Translations under genes and position numbers: made by a program
In this document: one piece after another, positions 35,728-44,966 of the stretch
Layout: every line of letters starts with the position of its first letter
Position numbering within the stretch: the stretch's first letter is position 1
Notes under the pieces: model-generated
Seen by the model: the letters and a program-made list of their open reading frames with translations, nothing else
Database searches by the model: none
What the model was told of the DNA's origin: nothing
Assembly: GCF_003814005.1 (NCBI RefSeq)
Contig: NZ_CP033898.1
Span: forward strand, 1 to 64,000
Direction: 5' to 3'
From: Corynebacterium pseudopelargi
Lineage (GTDB): Bacteria; Actinomycetota; Actinomycetes; Mycobacteriales; Mycobacteriaceae
DNA: 64,000 nt

Positions 35728-37217
35728 TATTTCAGGCGGGTGTTTTTATCAATGAGGTATCGGGCATAGGGGTCAGCTACGACGCCTTCGACCTTATCGC
35801 TGCCGATAATCACACTTTCTTCAACCACGGGAATCACGGCGCCGGTATCCAAGATGGCCTGCTCTGCTGCCACAGCGGCCTTTTGGCGCTGCTCGCCGGC
35901 ATCTAGGGCTTCTGCCTTGGCAATGAGCTCATCTACTTCGGCATTGCAAAGTTGCGCCATGTTGTATTCACCATCGCAGGAGAAATCGGAGGTGAAAAAG
36001 CCCACCGGGTCGCCACTATCGAGCAGCACACTGCGCGAGAGCAATACGGCATCGAATTTGCCGTCCAGCGCGTCTTGTTCCAAGTTGGCGTAGGAACGCA
36101 CCTCTTGTTCCACCTCAAAACCAGCGGCCTCAAGGTCGGCGGCGATGCGCAGGAGCGCTTCGGGTAGCTCCGGGCGATCGGAGTAGGTGGCGATGGTGAT
36201 CTTCTTTTTGTCCGGGTTGGCAGCCTTTGGCAGTTCTACGGGCTTTTGAAACTGCTTGGCCCAAGGCACAGCACTGCTCAGCAGGCGATCAGTAGGCGGA
36301 TCTTGATTAAAGAAGACCTCTTGGGCAATGGCCTGCTTATTTAAGGCCTCGGCTGCCTGAGCGCGCAGGGCGGGATCACTAAAGGCGCCGCTGCGGGTGT
36401 TGAGCAGGAATTCTGCAATGCGGGGTTGTTGGACGGTGATGAGTTCTTGGGATTCGAGCTGCTTGATTTGAGCCAGCGGAATCGCCTCCACCACATTGGT
36501 GTTTTGGGAACGCAGCGCGGCGGTACGGCCATTGCCATCGGGAACGAAGGAGGCCTCAATGCCTTCGGCCTGGACCTCGCCATCCCAGTAGTTTTCGTTG
36601 CGCTCCAAGGTGGCGCTGCTATCGGCATTGAGCGAGCGCAGCACAAAGGCGCCGGTGCCGTGCTCGATGGCATCAACGCGCGAGCCATAGGCCTCGGGGG
36701 CGAGGATGACTAATTGAGAAGAGCTTAAAAGCTCCGGCATCAGCGGTACGGCCTTATCGGCGCTTACCTGCACAATCTGGGCATCATCTGTGGAAACATC
36801 GCGCACTTCCAGCTTGAGCCCATTGATCGGCCTTGGCGCCGGGTTGGCTTTGGCAGCAGCCTGGAGTGCGGTGACCACGGCCGCGGCATTGAGTTCGGAA
36901 CCATTGTGGAACTTCACGCCATCGCGGATAGTGAATTCCCAGGTGCGGTCGTCGCGCTGCTTCCAGGAGGTGGCCAGCATGGGGGCGATGCTGCCATCGG
37001 GTTGCATGGAGGTAAGCGTTTCTGCGCTTTGCCAGCGGGTGAGCATGAAGGCATCGTCGGAGTGCGGAGAGAGCTCGGCTTTTGGCACGCCGGCCATGGC
37101 TACGTGGATGCGCTGGGCGCTATCGCCGGAATTTCCGCCCTCGCTAAAGCAGCCCCCGAGCAGAAGGCAGATGCCGCCGAGGGCGCCGATCCGTAGTGCG
37201 GGTGTGCGTAGGTGCAT
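35727..37217 (-). CDS. Peptide/nickel-type ABC substrate-binding lipoprotein
   Basis: The 496-residue SBP_bac_5-family protein has signal peptide and lipobox GGICLLLGGCF (Cys near 22). Family signatures include VKFHNGSELNAAAVVTALQ, the opening SAETLTSMQPDGSIAPMLATSW and NYMAQLCN near the end. It should capture short peptides, nickel or a related solute outside the membrane for the fused permease. ATG 37217 sits ten bases after the ATPase gene. The ligand cannot be deduced. Confidence 0.88.
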   Translation of the reverse strand: MHLRTPALRIGALGGICLLLGGCFSEGGNSGDSAQRIHVAMAGVPKAELSPHSDDAFMLTRWQSAETLTSMQPDGSIAPMLATSWKQRDDRTWEFTIRDGVKFHNGSELNAAAVVTALQAAAKANPAPRPINGLKLEVRDVSTDDAQIVQVSADKAVPLMPELLSSSQLVILAPEAYGSRVDAIEHGTGAFVLRSLNADSSATLERNENYWDGEVQAEGIEASFVPDGNGRTAALRSQNTNVVEAIPLAQIKQLESQELITVQQPRIAEFLLNTRSGAFSDPALRAQAAEALNKQAIAQEVFFNQDPPTDRLLSSAVPWAKQFQKPVELPKAANPDKKKITIATYSDRPELPEALLRIAADLEAAGFEVEQEVRSYANLEQDALDGKFDAVLLSRSVLLDSGDPVGFFTSDFSCDGEYNMAQLCNAEVDELIAKAEALDAGEQRQKAAVAAEQAILDTGAVIPVVEESVIIGSDKVEGVVADPYARYLIDKNTRLK

Positions 37218-37226
37218 GGGTGTCTC

Positions 37227-37955
37227 CTAGGAATGCAGTTGTGGGGTTGCGCGCAGCAGCTCCTCGAGGATGGGGCTGCCGGATGGGCCTAAAAGGTGAT
37301 CCCAATCGCCTTCATCGGTGATGTGCCCTGATTCCATCACCACGGCGCGTTGGCATAGTTGCTGCGCGGCCAAGAGATCATGGCTAACGAAAAGGATACC
37401 AATATCATTAAGCTCGGAGAGCATCTGCACAGTATCGTCTTTGAGGGCGGGATCGAGGCCGGTCAGGGGTTCGTCGCAAAGCAAAAACTGTGCACCAATA
37501 GCAAGAGCGCGGGCGATGGCAACGCGCTGGGCTTGGCCGCCGGAAAGCTCATGGGCCTTGCGGTTGAGCAAGGAGGGGGAAAGATCTACTTGCTGCATGG
37601 CCTGCAGGATCCTTTGGCGATGATCACCCGGCACCTTCAATTTGGCCAAAGGGCGGGCTAGTAGTGCCTCTACCTGCAGCCTTGGGCTGAGGCTTCCCGC
37701 AGCATCCTGGGGGATAAGTTGGACCATGCGCGCCAAGCTTTTCGACGCACCCCCGCGCACCTCAACCTCGCCAGAATCAAGGGGGATCAGGCCCATCACG
37801 GCATGTAAGAGGGTGGTTTTACCGCAGCCGGAACGGCCAAGCAACGCCACTCGTTGCCCAACGCTGAGGCTTAGACAGGCGTTGTGCACGATCAACGTAT
37901 CGCCTGCGCGCACATCCACCTGCTCGATGCGCAATTCCGGTGTTAGTGATTGCAT
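37227..37955 (-). CDS. Peptide-type ABC transporter ATPase (second)
   Basis: The 242-residue ATPase has Walker A GRSGCGKTT near residue 39, LSGGQAQRV near 140 and Walker B QFLLCDEPLTGLD near 160. It is the DppF-like partner of the ATPase encoded just upstream, and their genes overlap by 13 bases. It is shorter than typical DppF because the C-terminal oligopeptide extension is missing. Start ATG 37955. It contains one exact dispersed 12-mer (37736-37747). Confidence 0.87.
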   Translation of the reverse strand: MQSLTPELRIEQVDVRAGDTLIVHNACLSLSVGQRVALLGRSGCGKTTLLHAVMGLIPLDSGEVEVRGGASKSLARMVQLIPQDAAGSLSPRLQVEALLARPLAKLKVPGDHRQRILQAMQQVDLSPSLLNRKAHELSGGQAQRVAIARALAIGAQFLLCDEPLTGLDPALKDDTVQMLSELNDIGILFVSHDLLAAQQLCQRAVVMESGHITDEGDWDHLLGPSGSPILEELLRATPQLHS

Positions 37956-38578
37956 TGCAACTCCACATACGAGGCCATGGTGCTATCGGCAACGATCTCA
38001 CCACTACGAATTTCTAAGGCGTGCTCACAAATACTCGCCGCCAGCGCAATATCGTGGCTGATAAACACCAAGGTCTGCGCCTGTTGCAGCGCTGCTACCA
38101 CCTCAGCTTGAGTAATGGCATCCAAGGCGGTGGTGGATTCATCTGCAATCAGCACCTGGGCCTGGGTTCCAAGCGCCATGGCAATCGCCGCCCTTTGTAA
38201 TTGGCCTCCAGATAATTCACCCGGATAGGCCTGCATAAAACGCGAGGTGGGCCGAAGCCCGACGCGCTCCAGCAAGTCGTGGGCGCACACAGCACCAAAA
38301 CTTAATTGCTTGCCAATGCGCACCAAGGGATTTAAAGCCGTGCGGCACTGCTGTTGGATCAGCGTTACCGGCGCGGCTCGCTGAATGCTTCCTTCCACAC
38401 CGATGGTGGCGGGCAAACGCCCAGCAAGGGCTTGGCTTAGCAGAGATTTACCACTGCCGGAAGGTCCGAGGATGGCAATGGATTCGCCCTGGTCAATATC
38501 GACGGTGCCCTGGAGCAGGGTCGTGCTTGGATCTGCCTTTGGGTAGAGGCGAGCATCGAAATGGAGCAGGTGAGACAC
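37943..38578 (-). CDS. Peptide-type ABC transporter ATPase (first)
   Basis: The 211-residue ATPase has Walker A GPSGSGKS near residue 34, LSGGQLQR near 125 and Walker B VLIADESTTALD near 148. It is the DppD-like first gene of the operon continuing with the second ATPase, the binding protein and the fused permease. GTG 38578 was chosen because a perfect -10 box TATAAT ends six bases before it, so the message probably starts at the codon (leaderless). The in-frame TTG at 38596 would lie upstream of that -10 box. Confidence 0.83.
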   Translation of the reverse strand: MSHLLHFDARLYPKADPSTTLLQGTVDIDQGESIAILGPSGSGKSLLSQALAGRLPATIGVEGSIQRAAPVTLIQQQCRTALNPLVRIGKQLSFGAVCAHDLLERVGLRPTSRFMQAYPGELSGGQLQRAAIAMALGTQAQVLIADESTTALDAITQAEVVAALQQAQTLVFISHDIALAASICEHALEIRSGEIVADSTMASYVELQCNH

Positions 38579-38584
38579 CGCAGT

Positions 38585-38590
38585 ATTATA
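38585..38590 (-). promoter_or_regulatory. Perfect -10 box, leaderless start of the peptide-ABC operon
   Basis: TATAAT (minus strand) at 38590-38585 is separated by ACTGCG from GTG 38578, placing the transcription start on the start codon. No matching -35 is obvious. Confidence 0.65.
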
Positions 38591-38639
38591 TGACAAAGAA
38601 ACTCAATAACACTAGGTGCTTTCAGCGCAGGTGGGGCGG

Positions 38640-39293
38640 TTAGGCGGTTCTAATTGCGCGGCGCAGCAGGGAGGCTATGCGGCCAAAGAGCAGATCTACT
38701 ACCCATGCCAACAAGATCACCAGCACCGAACCGGTGAGCATCTCAATATAATCGCGGGTTTTAAGCCCGTGGAAGATCAAACGCCCAAGACCAATATCGG
38801 CGGTGTAGGCAGCCAGGGTGGCAGTGGCGATCACCTGCAACGCAGCGTTGCGCACACCTCCCACGATCACCGGGGCGGCAAGGGGTAGCTCGATTCGGCC
38901 AATGAGCTGGGCCTCGGTAAAGCCCATCGCCTTCGAACCATCGATGGTGTTGCGATCCACTGCGGCAATCCCGGCATAGGTGCCGGCAAGCACCGAGGGG
39001 ATGGCCAAAATAACTAAGGCCAGCAGTGGGGCACCGAGCCCAATGCCGAAGATCAGTCCGAAAATGGTAAGCAAACCAAGGGTGGGCAGGGCGCGTGCGG
39101 CACCGGAGACGCCACCTACCAGCAGCGAGCCTCGGCCGGTGTGGCCGATGGCGGTGCCAGCAGGAATGGCGATCAGCGAGGCAAGAAGCACTGCTAGAAA
39201 AGAAATGCCTAGGTGTTGGAGCATGCGCGCTGCGTATTCGGGCCAGGCGGTGGTATCTGTTAGGGCCGCGAAAAGGTCATCGATCCAGGTCAT
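38640..39293 (-). CDS. Osmoprotectant-type ABC permease (second)
   Basis: The 217-residue permease has about six helices and a typical OpuC/ProW-type core (GLGAPLLALVILAIPSVLAGTYAGI, TIDGSKAMGFTEAQLIGRIELPLAAPVIVGG), the ATPase-docking loop. It pairs with the permease at 39290 and the ATPase at 39922 to import glycine betaine, choline or a related compatible solute. It starts four bases inside the preceding gene. No binding-protein gene follows; the next gene belongs to the peptide operon. Confidence 0.87.
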   Translation of the reverse strand: MTWIDDLFAALTDTTAWPEYAARMLQHLGISFLAVLLASLIAIPAGTAIGHTGRGSLLVGGVSGAARALPTLGLLTIFGLIFGIGLGAPLLALVILAIPSVLAGTYAGIAAVDRNTIDGSKAMGFTEAQLIGRIELPLAAPVIVGGVRNAALQVIATATLAAYTADIGLGRLIFHGLKTRDYIEMLTGSVLVILLAWVVDLLFGRIASLLRRAIRTA

Positions 39294-39925
39294 GCTTTTG
39301 CCTCCCAGGGGGCTAACACGCGGCCGATGAGCAGCGTGAGGGCGTCGAAAAGCAAGGCAAGCAGCACCACTAAGACGATGCCGCTGAGCACCTCGACGTA
39401 GATGCCGCGCTGGAAGCCATCAGTAAATAGCGTGCCCAGGCTTGGCACACCGATGAGCGCGCCGATGGTGACCAGGCCGATGGTAGAAACGCACACCACG
39501 CGAATACCCGAGATCAGCACCGGGATGGCCAGCGGCAAATCAACCTTCCACAGCAACTGTTTTGGGCTTACCCCTTGCGCAAGTGCGGCGGTGCGAACAT
39601 GGGCGGGTACTGAAGAAAAGGCATCCGTTGCCGTGCGCACCAAAAGGGCAATGCCATAGAGCGCGAGTGCCGTGGTGACGTTGGCGGTAGAGCGAAGCGG
39701 AAAGCCGACGATGAAGGGCAAGATCACCAACATGGCCAAAGCCGGCACGGTATAAATCAGTGCCGTACTGGCCACGAGGATGGAGCCAATGCGCTTGGTG
39801 CGAGCTGCCAGCATGCCCAGTGGGGTAGCCACGAGCACAGCAATCACGATGGCGGGAACTGCAAGCGCGAGGTGCTGCAAGAGCAGGCTCCACACCTGCG
39901 GCCAGGCATGAGAAAGCCAGGTCAT
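39290..39925 (-). CDS. Osmoprotectant-type ABC permease (first)
   Basis: The 211-residue permease starts MTWLSHAWPQVWSLLLQHLAL and has five or six helices with the docking loop ALAQGVSPKQLLWKVDLPLAIPVLISG. It is similar in plan to the other permease of the operon. It overlaps both neighbours by four bases (ATGA), a tightly coupled unit. It carries a dispersed-motif copy at 39343-39353. Confidence 0.87.
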   Translation of the reverse strand: MTWLSHAWPQVWSLLLQHLALAVPAIVIAVLVATPLGMLAARTKRIGSILVASTALIYTVPALAMLVILPFIVGFPLRSTANVTTALALYGIALLVRTATDAFSSVPAHVRTAALAQGVSPKQLLWKVDLPLAIPVLISGIRVVCVSTIGLVTIGALIGVPSLGTLFTDGFQRGIYVEVLSGIVLVVLLALLFDALTLLIGRVLAPWEAKA

Positions 39926-40728
39926 TCGATCACCCCGACTGGTTTGCCGGCGCCATCGACTACCACGGTGCGTCCGCCAAGGGTGGTGGTGCGAAGTGTG
40001 CGCTGGCTGCTGTTTGCCCCAACGAACTCGGCCACAAACTCATTGGCTGGTTGTGCCAATAGTTCTGCGGGGGTGCCGGCCTGGGCGATGCGCCCGCCTT
40101 TTTCTAATACGATCACTTCATCGCCAAGGCGGAAGGCCTCGTCGATATCGTGGGTGACCAGCACGATGGTTTTATGCAGCCTGTCTTGTAATTGCAAGAG
40201 TTGGGTTTGTAGCGAGTCGCGAACGATTGGGTCAACGGCACCGAAGGGTTCGTCCATGAGCAAAATATCTGGGTCTGCCGCCAGCGCCCTGGCTACGCCC
40301 ACTCGTTGTTGCTGCCCGCCGGAAAGTTGGGCGGGGTAGCGCTTATAGAGTTCTTCTCCAAGGCCCACGGCCTCGAGTGCTTGGGTGGCGCGCCGATAGG
40401 CTTCTTGTTTGGATTCCTTATTTAATAGCGGCACGGTTTTGGCATTGGCCAGGATGGTTTTATGCGGTAGGAGCCCGCCGGATTGGATGACGTAGCCGAT
40501 GGAGCGGCGCAGCGCGACTGGATCGGTGCTGGCAATATCTTCGCCGCGCACGGTGATGGTGCCTGCGCTGGGGGTGACCATGCGGTTAATCATGCGCAGG
40601 AGGGTGGTTTTGCCGCAGCCGGAGGATCCTACGAGCACGGTAATTTTTCGCTCTGGGAAGCGATAGCTGAAGTCTTCCACGGCACGGGTATGGCCATAGT
40701 GCTTGCTCACATGCTGGAATTCGATCAC
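39922..40728 (-). CDS. Osmoprotectant-type ABC transporter ATPase
   Basis: The 268-residue ATPase of the OpuCA/ProV type has Walker A GSSGCGKTT near residue 35, LSGGQQQRVGVARALAADP near 135 and Walker B ILLMDEPFGAVDPIVR near 157. GTG 40728 was chosen because AAAGGG lies seven bases upstream; the longer frame to 40827 has a non-homologous extension. The C-terminal part is shorter than in OpuCA with two CBS domains, so ionic-strength sensing by CBS is not seen. First gene of a three-gene operon. Confidence 0.88.
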   Translation of the reverse strand: MIEFQHVSKHYGHTRAVEDFSYRFPERKITVLVGSSGCGKTTLLRMINRMVTPSAGTITVRGEDIASTDPVALRRSIGYVIQSGGLLPHKTILANAKTVPLLNKESKQEAYRRATQALEAVGLGEELYKRYPAQLSGGQQQRVGVARALAADPDILLMDEPFGAVDPIVRDSLQTQLLQLQDRLHKTIVLVTHDIDEAFRLGDEVIVLEKGGRIAQAGTPAELLAQPANEFVAEFVGANSSQRTLRTTTLGGRTVVVDGAGKPVGVIE

Positions 40729-40857
40729 GGCGTGTCCCTTCGAAAGCTCGAACCATAAGCGTAGTGGAATTTGTTGTGTCCGTGCAGGCCACTGTTTGAG
40801 AATAAATTGTCTGTTAAAACTAGACAAAGCGGTATGCCTCGTGTTTGGCTATAGCGC

Positions 40858-42063
40858 ATGTCTACTCCAGCAATCGCCGCAAAAGCTTATCGACGCCGCG
40901 TGATCGCCACCCTCATGTTCGTCCAAGTCATGGCCGGATTAGGCCACGGCGTGACCTTTTCTATGGGCTCACTATTGATCTCGGAATTGCTGGGCTCTGC
41001 CTGGGGAGGCACCGCACTGGCCTTCACCATGGGTGGCGCAGCGCTGTGGGCAGTGCCGCTTGGGCGAGTAGTAGCAAACAAAGGCCGGCGCGCATCCCTG
41101 ACCTTGGGCTTAAGCCTTGGCATTCTCGGTGCAATCAGCGCCTTAAGTGGCGCACAGCTTGGATTCGCCCCCTTTGTGCTGCTTGGCTTCTTACTCTTAG
41201 GCGGCGAGGTAGCCACCAATTACCAGGCACGCTTTGCGGCAGTAGACGTAGCAGTGGGCAAACACCGCGGACGCGACCTCTCGCTGGTGATGTGGGCAAC
41301 CACCGTCGGTGCTGTTGTAGGCCCACAATTGATCGGGCTTACCGAAGGCATTGGCGCACACTTTGGCCTGGTGCAATTCGCAGGCGCCTACCTTTTGTGC
41401 ATCACGGTCCAAGCCCTCGGCATTGTGCTGCTGCAATTTGGCCTGCGCCCAGAGCTTCAACCCAGTGATGTGCCACAGCGCCAAAAGATCCGCGTGCGCG
41501 ATAATGCCCAAGCCAGCTTCGCCATGGCCACCGTTGCAGTATCGCACTTTGCCATGATCGGCATCATGTCCATGACGGCGGTGCACCTGCACCACCACGG
41601 CGCAGGCCTTGGGTGGATCGGCGTGGTGATCTCCGGGCACGTGGGCGCCATGTATGCACTAGCGCCGCTGTTTGGCATTCTTTCCGACCGCGCCGGGGCC
41701 TCGCGCGCCATCGGCTTGGGTGTGCTGCTCAACGTCACCGCCGCCGCAGTGGTGGTGATCTTTGCCCAAAGCCAGGTGGGCGTATTGATCGGCCTGATCC
41801 TGCTGGGCTTTGGTTGGTCTGCCACCTTGGTGGGCGGCTCGGCGCTGTTGGTGCGCGTGACCAAGGCAGAAGAACGCGCAGCCTACCAAGGCCGCAACGA
41901 CTTGATTATGAATATCTGCGGTGCCAGCGGCGGTATCCTCGCAGGCCCGATCGTGGCCGCCTTCGGCTTACCCATCCTCGCCGGTGCCATGGGCGTGCTG
42001 GTGCTTGGCCTTGCACTGCTTGGCCCAGTCTGGGTCAAGGCATCGCTACAGTCGAGGCCATGA
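40858..42063 (+). CDS. MFS transporter
   Basis: The 401-residue membrane protein has about 12 hydrophobic segments and an MFS loop LGRVVANKGRRASLTLG after the second helix, with GILSDRAGASRAIGLG repeated in the second half. The substrate is unknown. ATG 40858 is 129 bases from the divergent osmoprotectant operon; no convincing ribosome site is seen, and transcription may begin close to the codon. The stop overlaps the next ATG (ATGA). Confidence 0.85.
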   Translation: MSTPAIAAKAYRRRVIATLMFVQVMAGLGHGVTFSMGSLLISELLGSAWGGTALAFTMGGAALWAVPLGRVVANKGRRASLTLGLSLGILGAISALSGAQLGFAPFVLLGFLLLGGEVATNYQARFAAVDVAVGKHRGRDLSLVMWATTVGAVVGPQLIGLTEGIGAHFGLVQFAGAYLLCITVQALGIVLLQFGLRPELQPSDVPQRQKIRVRDNAQASFAMATVAVSHFAMIGIMSMTAVHLHHHGAGLGWIGVVISGHVGAMYALAPLFGILSDRAGASRAIGLGVLLNVTAAAVVVIFAQSQVGVLIGLILLGFGWSATLVGGSALLVRVTKAEERAAYQGRNDLIMNICGASGGILAGPIVAAFGLPILAGAMGVLVLGLALLGPVWVKASLQSRP

Positions 42064-42587
42064 GCTTTCATGATCTCCTCATCGATTTGAGCGAGCGCCC
42101 CCTTAGGGTGCTTAGATCCATCGAGCAAGCCAACATCAGCCTTGAATGCGCCAATGCGCACCTAGGCGGGCACCCCAACTCCATCGTGTGGCTGTTATGG
42201 CACACCGGTAGAGAACTCGATATTCAGCTCGCAGAGCTCAGCGGCTCAGAGCAGATCTGGTTAGAGCAGGATTTCGCAGCACGCACCGGGCTGGGTGCCG
42301 AGATGGGCTATGGCCACAGCAGGCAAGAAGCGCTTAGGGTGCAGGTAAGCACCCAAGAACAATTCGATGCATTGCTGCACTATGTGGAATTAGCATTGCG
42401 TGCAACCAGAAACTACACCGCGGCATTCAGTGAGCAAGAAGCCGCAAGGATCCTCGAAGCAGATGTCACCTATGGCATCAGGCTGATCTCAATTATCGAC
42501 GACGCCATCCAGCACCTGGCACAAATCCAATACATTCTGGGGGCTCAAACAGCAGGACCGCAGAATCGCTGCACCACCGCGTCATAG
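42060..42587 (+). CDS. DinB/mycothiol-transferase-like protein (DUF664)
   Basis: The 175-residue protein has the four-helix DinB fold with LIDLSERPLRVLRSIEQ at the start and candidate metal-binding histidines in LLWHTGRELDIQ and IQHLAQIQYILG. Related actinobacterial proteins use mycothiol in thiol-transfer or detoxification. The actual substrate is unknown. ATG 42060 overlaps the MFS stop, so the two are coupled and may act in the same detoxification pathway. The last 43 bases overlap antisense with the M20 peptidase gene. Confidence 0.75.
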   Translation: MSFHDLLIDLSERPLRVLRSIEQANISLECANAHLGGHPNSIVWLLWHTGRELDIQLAELSGSEQIWLEQDFAARTGLGAEMGYGHSRQEALRVQVSTQEQFDALLHYVELALRATRNYTAAFSEQEAARILEADVTYGIRLISIIDDAIQHLAQIQYILGAQTAGPQNRCTTAS

Positions 42588-43867
42588 GCGCGGAGGCTTA
42601 AATCTAAATCCTCCAAGTGCAGGTATTCATCATGGGAATGTAGCTGCGCATGCACCGCACCAAGGGTGCGCTCGATGGCATGAGCCGCAAAACCATACCC
42701 CACCCCACCCGCGCGCCGGGCAAAGCGAAGATCCGAGCCACCGGCGGCGATCGTTGGCACCACCTGCGCGCCGGGGAATAACTCCACCAGCACAGCCTCA
42801 AGCACCTCATAGAGGGGATGATCGGTGGGAGAGATCGTGGCCTCCTCACTGATCAGGTGCTCAATTTCTACATCGATGCCTTCTAAGGCCTCATGTAATA
42901 GGGCATCGACATCCTCATCGCTTTGACCCGGAAGGGTGCGAATATCCAGCTCCAACCAAGCGTGGCTTGGCAGCACATTAATGGCCTGACCAGCGCGCAG
43001 GACTGTTTGGGCGATGCTGAGATGCGAGATGGCATCGCCATAGGCCGCCAATTGCCCAAGCGCCTCATAGCGCTCACCGCGCAGCACCGCCGCTTCGGTG
43101 GCGGCATCAAAGCGGAAGGCTTTAACAAAGCCCTGCCATGTTGGATCAGTGCTCACCTGCGGTGCGATAGCGGCAATACGAGCTGCCACCTGGCCAATCT
43201 TCACAATCGAAGAATCCTTGTGATACGGCGCCGAACCATGCCCGGCATCCCCATAAACATGGATCCTGCGCTGGGCCGCACCTTTTTCTCCCACATAGAC
43301 GGTCAGCGCATCGGAGCCATCGGCGGTAGGCAGGTGGGCGCCGCCGGTTTCTGAAAGGCAATGCTGCCAGGAAAAGGCCTCGGGGTGATGCTCTTGTAAC
43401 CACGCCGCTCCCAGGCCGCCGCGGGCTTCTTCATCTGCCACACCAACAAAGGTCAGCGTGCCGCCAAGGCCGCCTGCACGCGCAGCCTTCCTGGTCACTG
43501 CGGCCATGATGGCGGTAATAAAGAGCATGTCTACAGCCCCGCGCCCATAAATCTTGCCTTCGCGGATTTCGGCTGCAAAGGGATCGACGCTCCAACGCCC
43601 ACGATCTACTGGCACCACATCGGTGTGCCCGAGCAGCGTGAGGGGCTTTGCATCAGGATCGGTGCCGGGGACGCTAAAAGCAATACTCACCCTGCCGGGT
43701 GCAGATTCGAAGCGCTGAACCTGTGCACCAGAACCTGCAAAGAAGGCCTCGAGGGTATCGGCATTGCGCACTTCCTGGCCCGAGGGCGCGGTGAGGTCAT
43801 TCACGCAGGCGTTGCGGATGAGGTCTTGCAGGAGGGCGAGGGTGTCGTCGAAAAGCTCATGGTGCAT
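42545..43867 (-). CDS. M20-family metallopeptidase
   Basis: The 440-residue cytoplasmic hydrolase has the M20 zinc motifs: GHTDVVPVD (first Zn ligand and base region), VADEEARGG (Asp-Glu-Glu), SETGGAH and the late RAGGVGYGFAAHAIE His region. It should cleave peptide or acyl-amide bonds of small substrates (dipeptidase, ArgE/DapE-like or carboxypeptidase G-like). ATG 43867 was chosen over the upstream in-frame Met at 43903 since the first 13 residues look non-homologous. An exact dispersed 12-mer lies in its fourth to eighth codons (43846-43857). Confidence 0.87.
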   Translation of the reverse strand: MHHELFDDTLALLQDLIRNACVNDLTAPSGQEVRNADTLEAFFAGSGAQVQRFESAPGRVSIAFSVPGTDPDAKPLTLLGHTDVVPVDRGRWSVDPFAAEIREGKIYGRGAVDMLFITAIMAAVTRKAARAGGLGGTLTFVGVADEEARGGLGAAWLQEHHPEAFSWQHCLSETGGAHLPTADGSDALTVYVGEKGAAQRRIHVYGDAGHGSAPYHKDSSIVKIGQVAARIAAIAPQVSTDPTWQGFVKAFRFDAATEAAVLRGERYEALGQLAAYGDAISHLSIAQTVLRAGQAINVLPSHAWLELDIRTLPGQSDEDVDALLHEALEGIDVEIEHLISEEATISPTDHPLYEVLEAVLVELFPGAQVVPTIAAGGSDLRFARRAGGVGYGFAAHAIERTLGAVHAQLHSHDEYLHLEDLDLSLRAYDAVVQRFCGPAV

Positions 43868-43896
43868 ACCTAGAAGCCTAACCCGAAGCAAAAAGC

Positions 43897-43909
43897 TAAA
43901 CACTGTTCA
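43897..43909. promoter_or_regulatory. BioQ-like operator before bioB
   Basis: TAAACACTGTTCA, reverse TGAACAGTGTTTA, fits the TGAAC-N3-GTT pattern of the corynebacterial TetR-type biotin regulator BioQ. It lies upstream of a possible -10 TAGGAT (43920-43925) for bioB. The match is by eye to a known motif; no bioQ gene is in the window. Confidence 0.6.
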
Positions 43910-43967
43910 AGTTTCCGACTAGGATGGCCAAGGAGTGTTGAAACAACAGGCGAAAGGTGACACGAGA

Positions 43968-44966
43968 ATGACTGCCGATATCCTAGAACTCGCACGCGAG
44001 AAGGTGCTAGAAAAGGGCGAAGGCCTCAGCAAAGAAGAAGTGCTTGAGGTGCTACAGCTTGACGAGTCCCGCATTAATGAACTGCTTGAACTCGCCCACG
44101 AAGTACGTCTGAAGTGGTGCGGTGAAGAGGTTGAGGTAGAAGGAATTATCTCGCTCAAGACCGGCGGCTGCCCCGAGGATTGCCACTTCTGCTCGCAGTC
44201 TGGCCTGTTCCAATCGCCGGTGCGTTCCGCCTGGCTCGATATTGCCGGCCTGGTAGAAGCTGCCAAGCAGACCCAAAAGTCTGGTGCTACCGAATTCTGC
44301 ATCGTCGCCGCCGTCAAGGGCCCCGATGAGCGCCTGATGAGCCAGTTGGAAGAGGCCGTGGCCGCCATTAAGTCCGAGGTGGACATTGAGGTTGCTGCCT
44401 CGGTGGGCATCTTGACCCAAGAGCAGGTGGATCGCCTGGCAGCAGCAGGTGTGCACCGCTATAACCACAACCTGGAAACGGCTCGTTCTTTCTTCCCCAA
44501 CGTGGTTACCACCCACTCCTGGGAATCGCGCCGCGATACCCTGCGCATGGTGGCAGAAGCGGGCATGGAAGTGTGCTCGGGTGGCATTTTGGGCATGGGC
44601 GAAACCCTGGAACAGCGCGCAGAATTTGCCGCGGATCTGGCAGAGCTCAACCCCACCGAGGTGCCCATGAACTTCCTGGATCCGCGCCCCGGTACGCCTT
44701 TTGAAGATAAAGAGCTGATGGAAACTGCCGACGCCCTGCGCGCCATCGGTGCCTTCCGCCTGGCCCTGCCCAAGACGATCCTTCGTTTTGCCGGTGGCCG
44801 CGAGCTCACCTTGGGCGATCTTGGTACTGAGCAGGGTCTTCTTGGTGGCATCAACGCCGTGATCGTGGGCAATTACCTCACCACCTTGGGCCGCCCGATG
44901 GAAGAGGATCTGGATATGTTGGGCAAGCTGCGCCTTCCCATCAAGGCCTTGAATTCGAGCGTCTAA
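43968..44966 (+). CDS. bioB: Biotin synthase BioB
   Basis: BioB is a radical SAM enzyme that inserts sulphur into dethiobiotin, the last step of biotin synthesis. The 332-residue protein has the cluster motif CPEDCHFC with Cys68, Cys72 and Cys75, followed by the usual barrel motifs [18 protein letters not shown] and [15 protein letters not shown] 43968 has AAAGGTGA upstream; GTG 43935 would lack one. The next gene, bsaP, overlaps by one base. bioA and bioD are not in the window. Confidence 0.97.
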   Translation: MTADILELAREKVLEKGEGLSKEEVLEVLQLDESRINELLELAHEVRLKWCGEEVEVEGIISLKTGGCPEDCHFCSQSGLFQSPVRSAWLDIAGLVEAAKQTQKSGATEFCIVAAVKGPDERLMSQLEEAVAAIKSEVDIEVAASVGILTQEQVDRLAAAGVHRYNHNLETARSFFPNVVTTHSWESRRDTLRMVAEAGMEVCSGGILGMGETLEQRAEFAADLAELNPTEVPMNFLDPRPGTPFEDKELMETADALRAIGAFRLALPKTILRFAGGRELTLGDLGTEQGLLGGINAVIVGNYLTTLGRPMEEDLDMLGKLRLPIKALNSSV

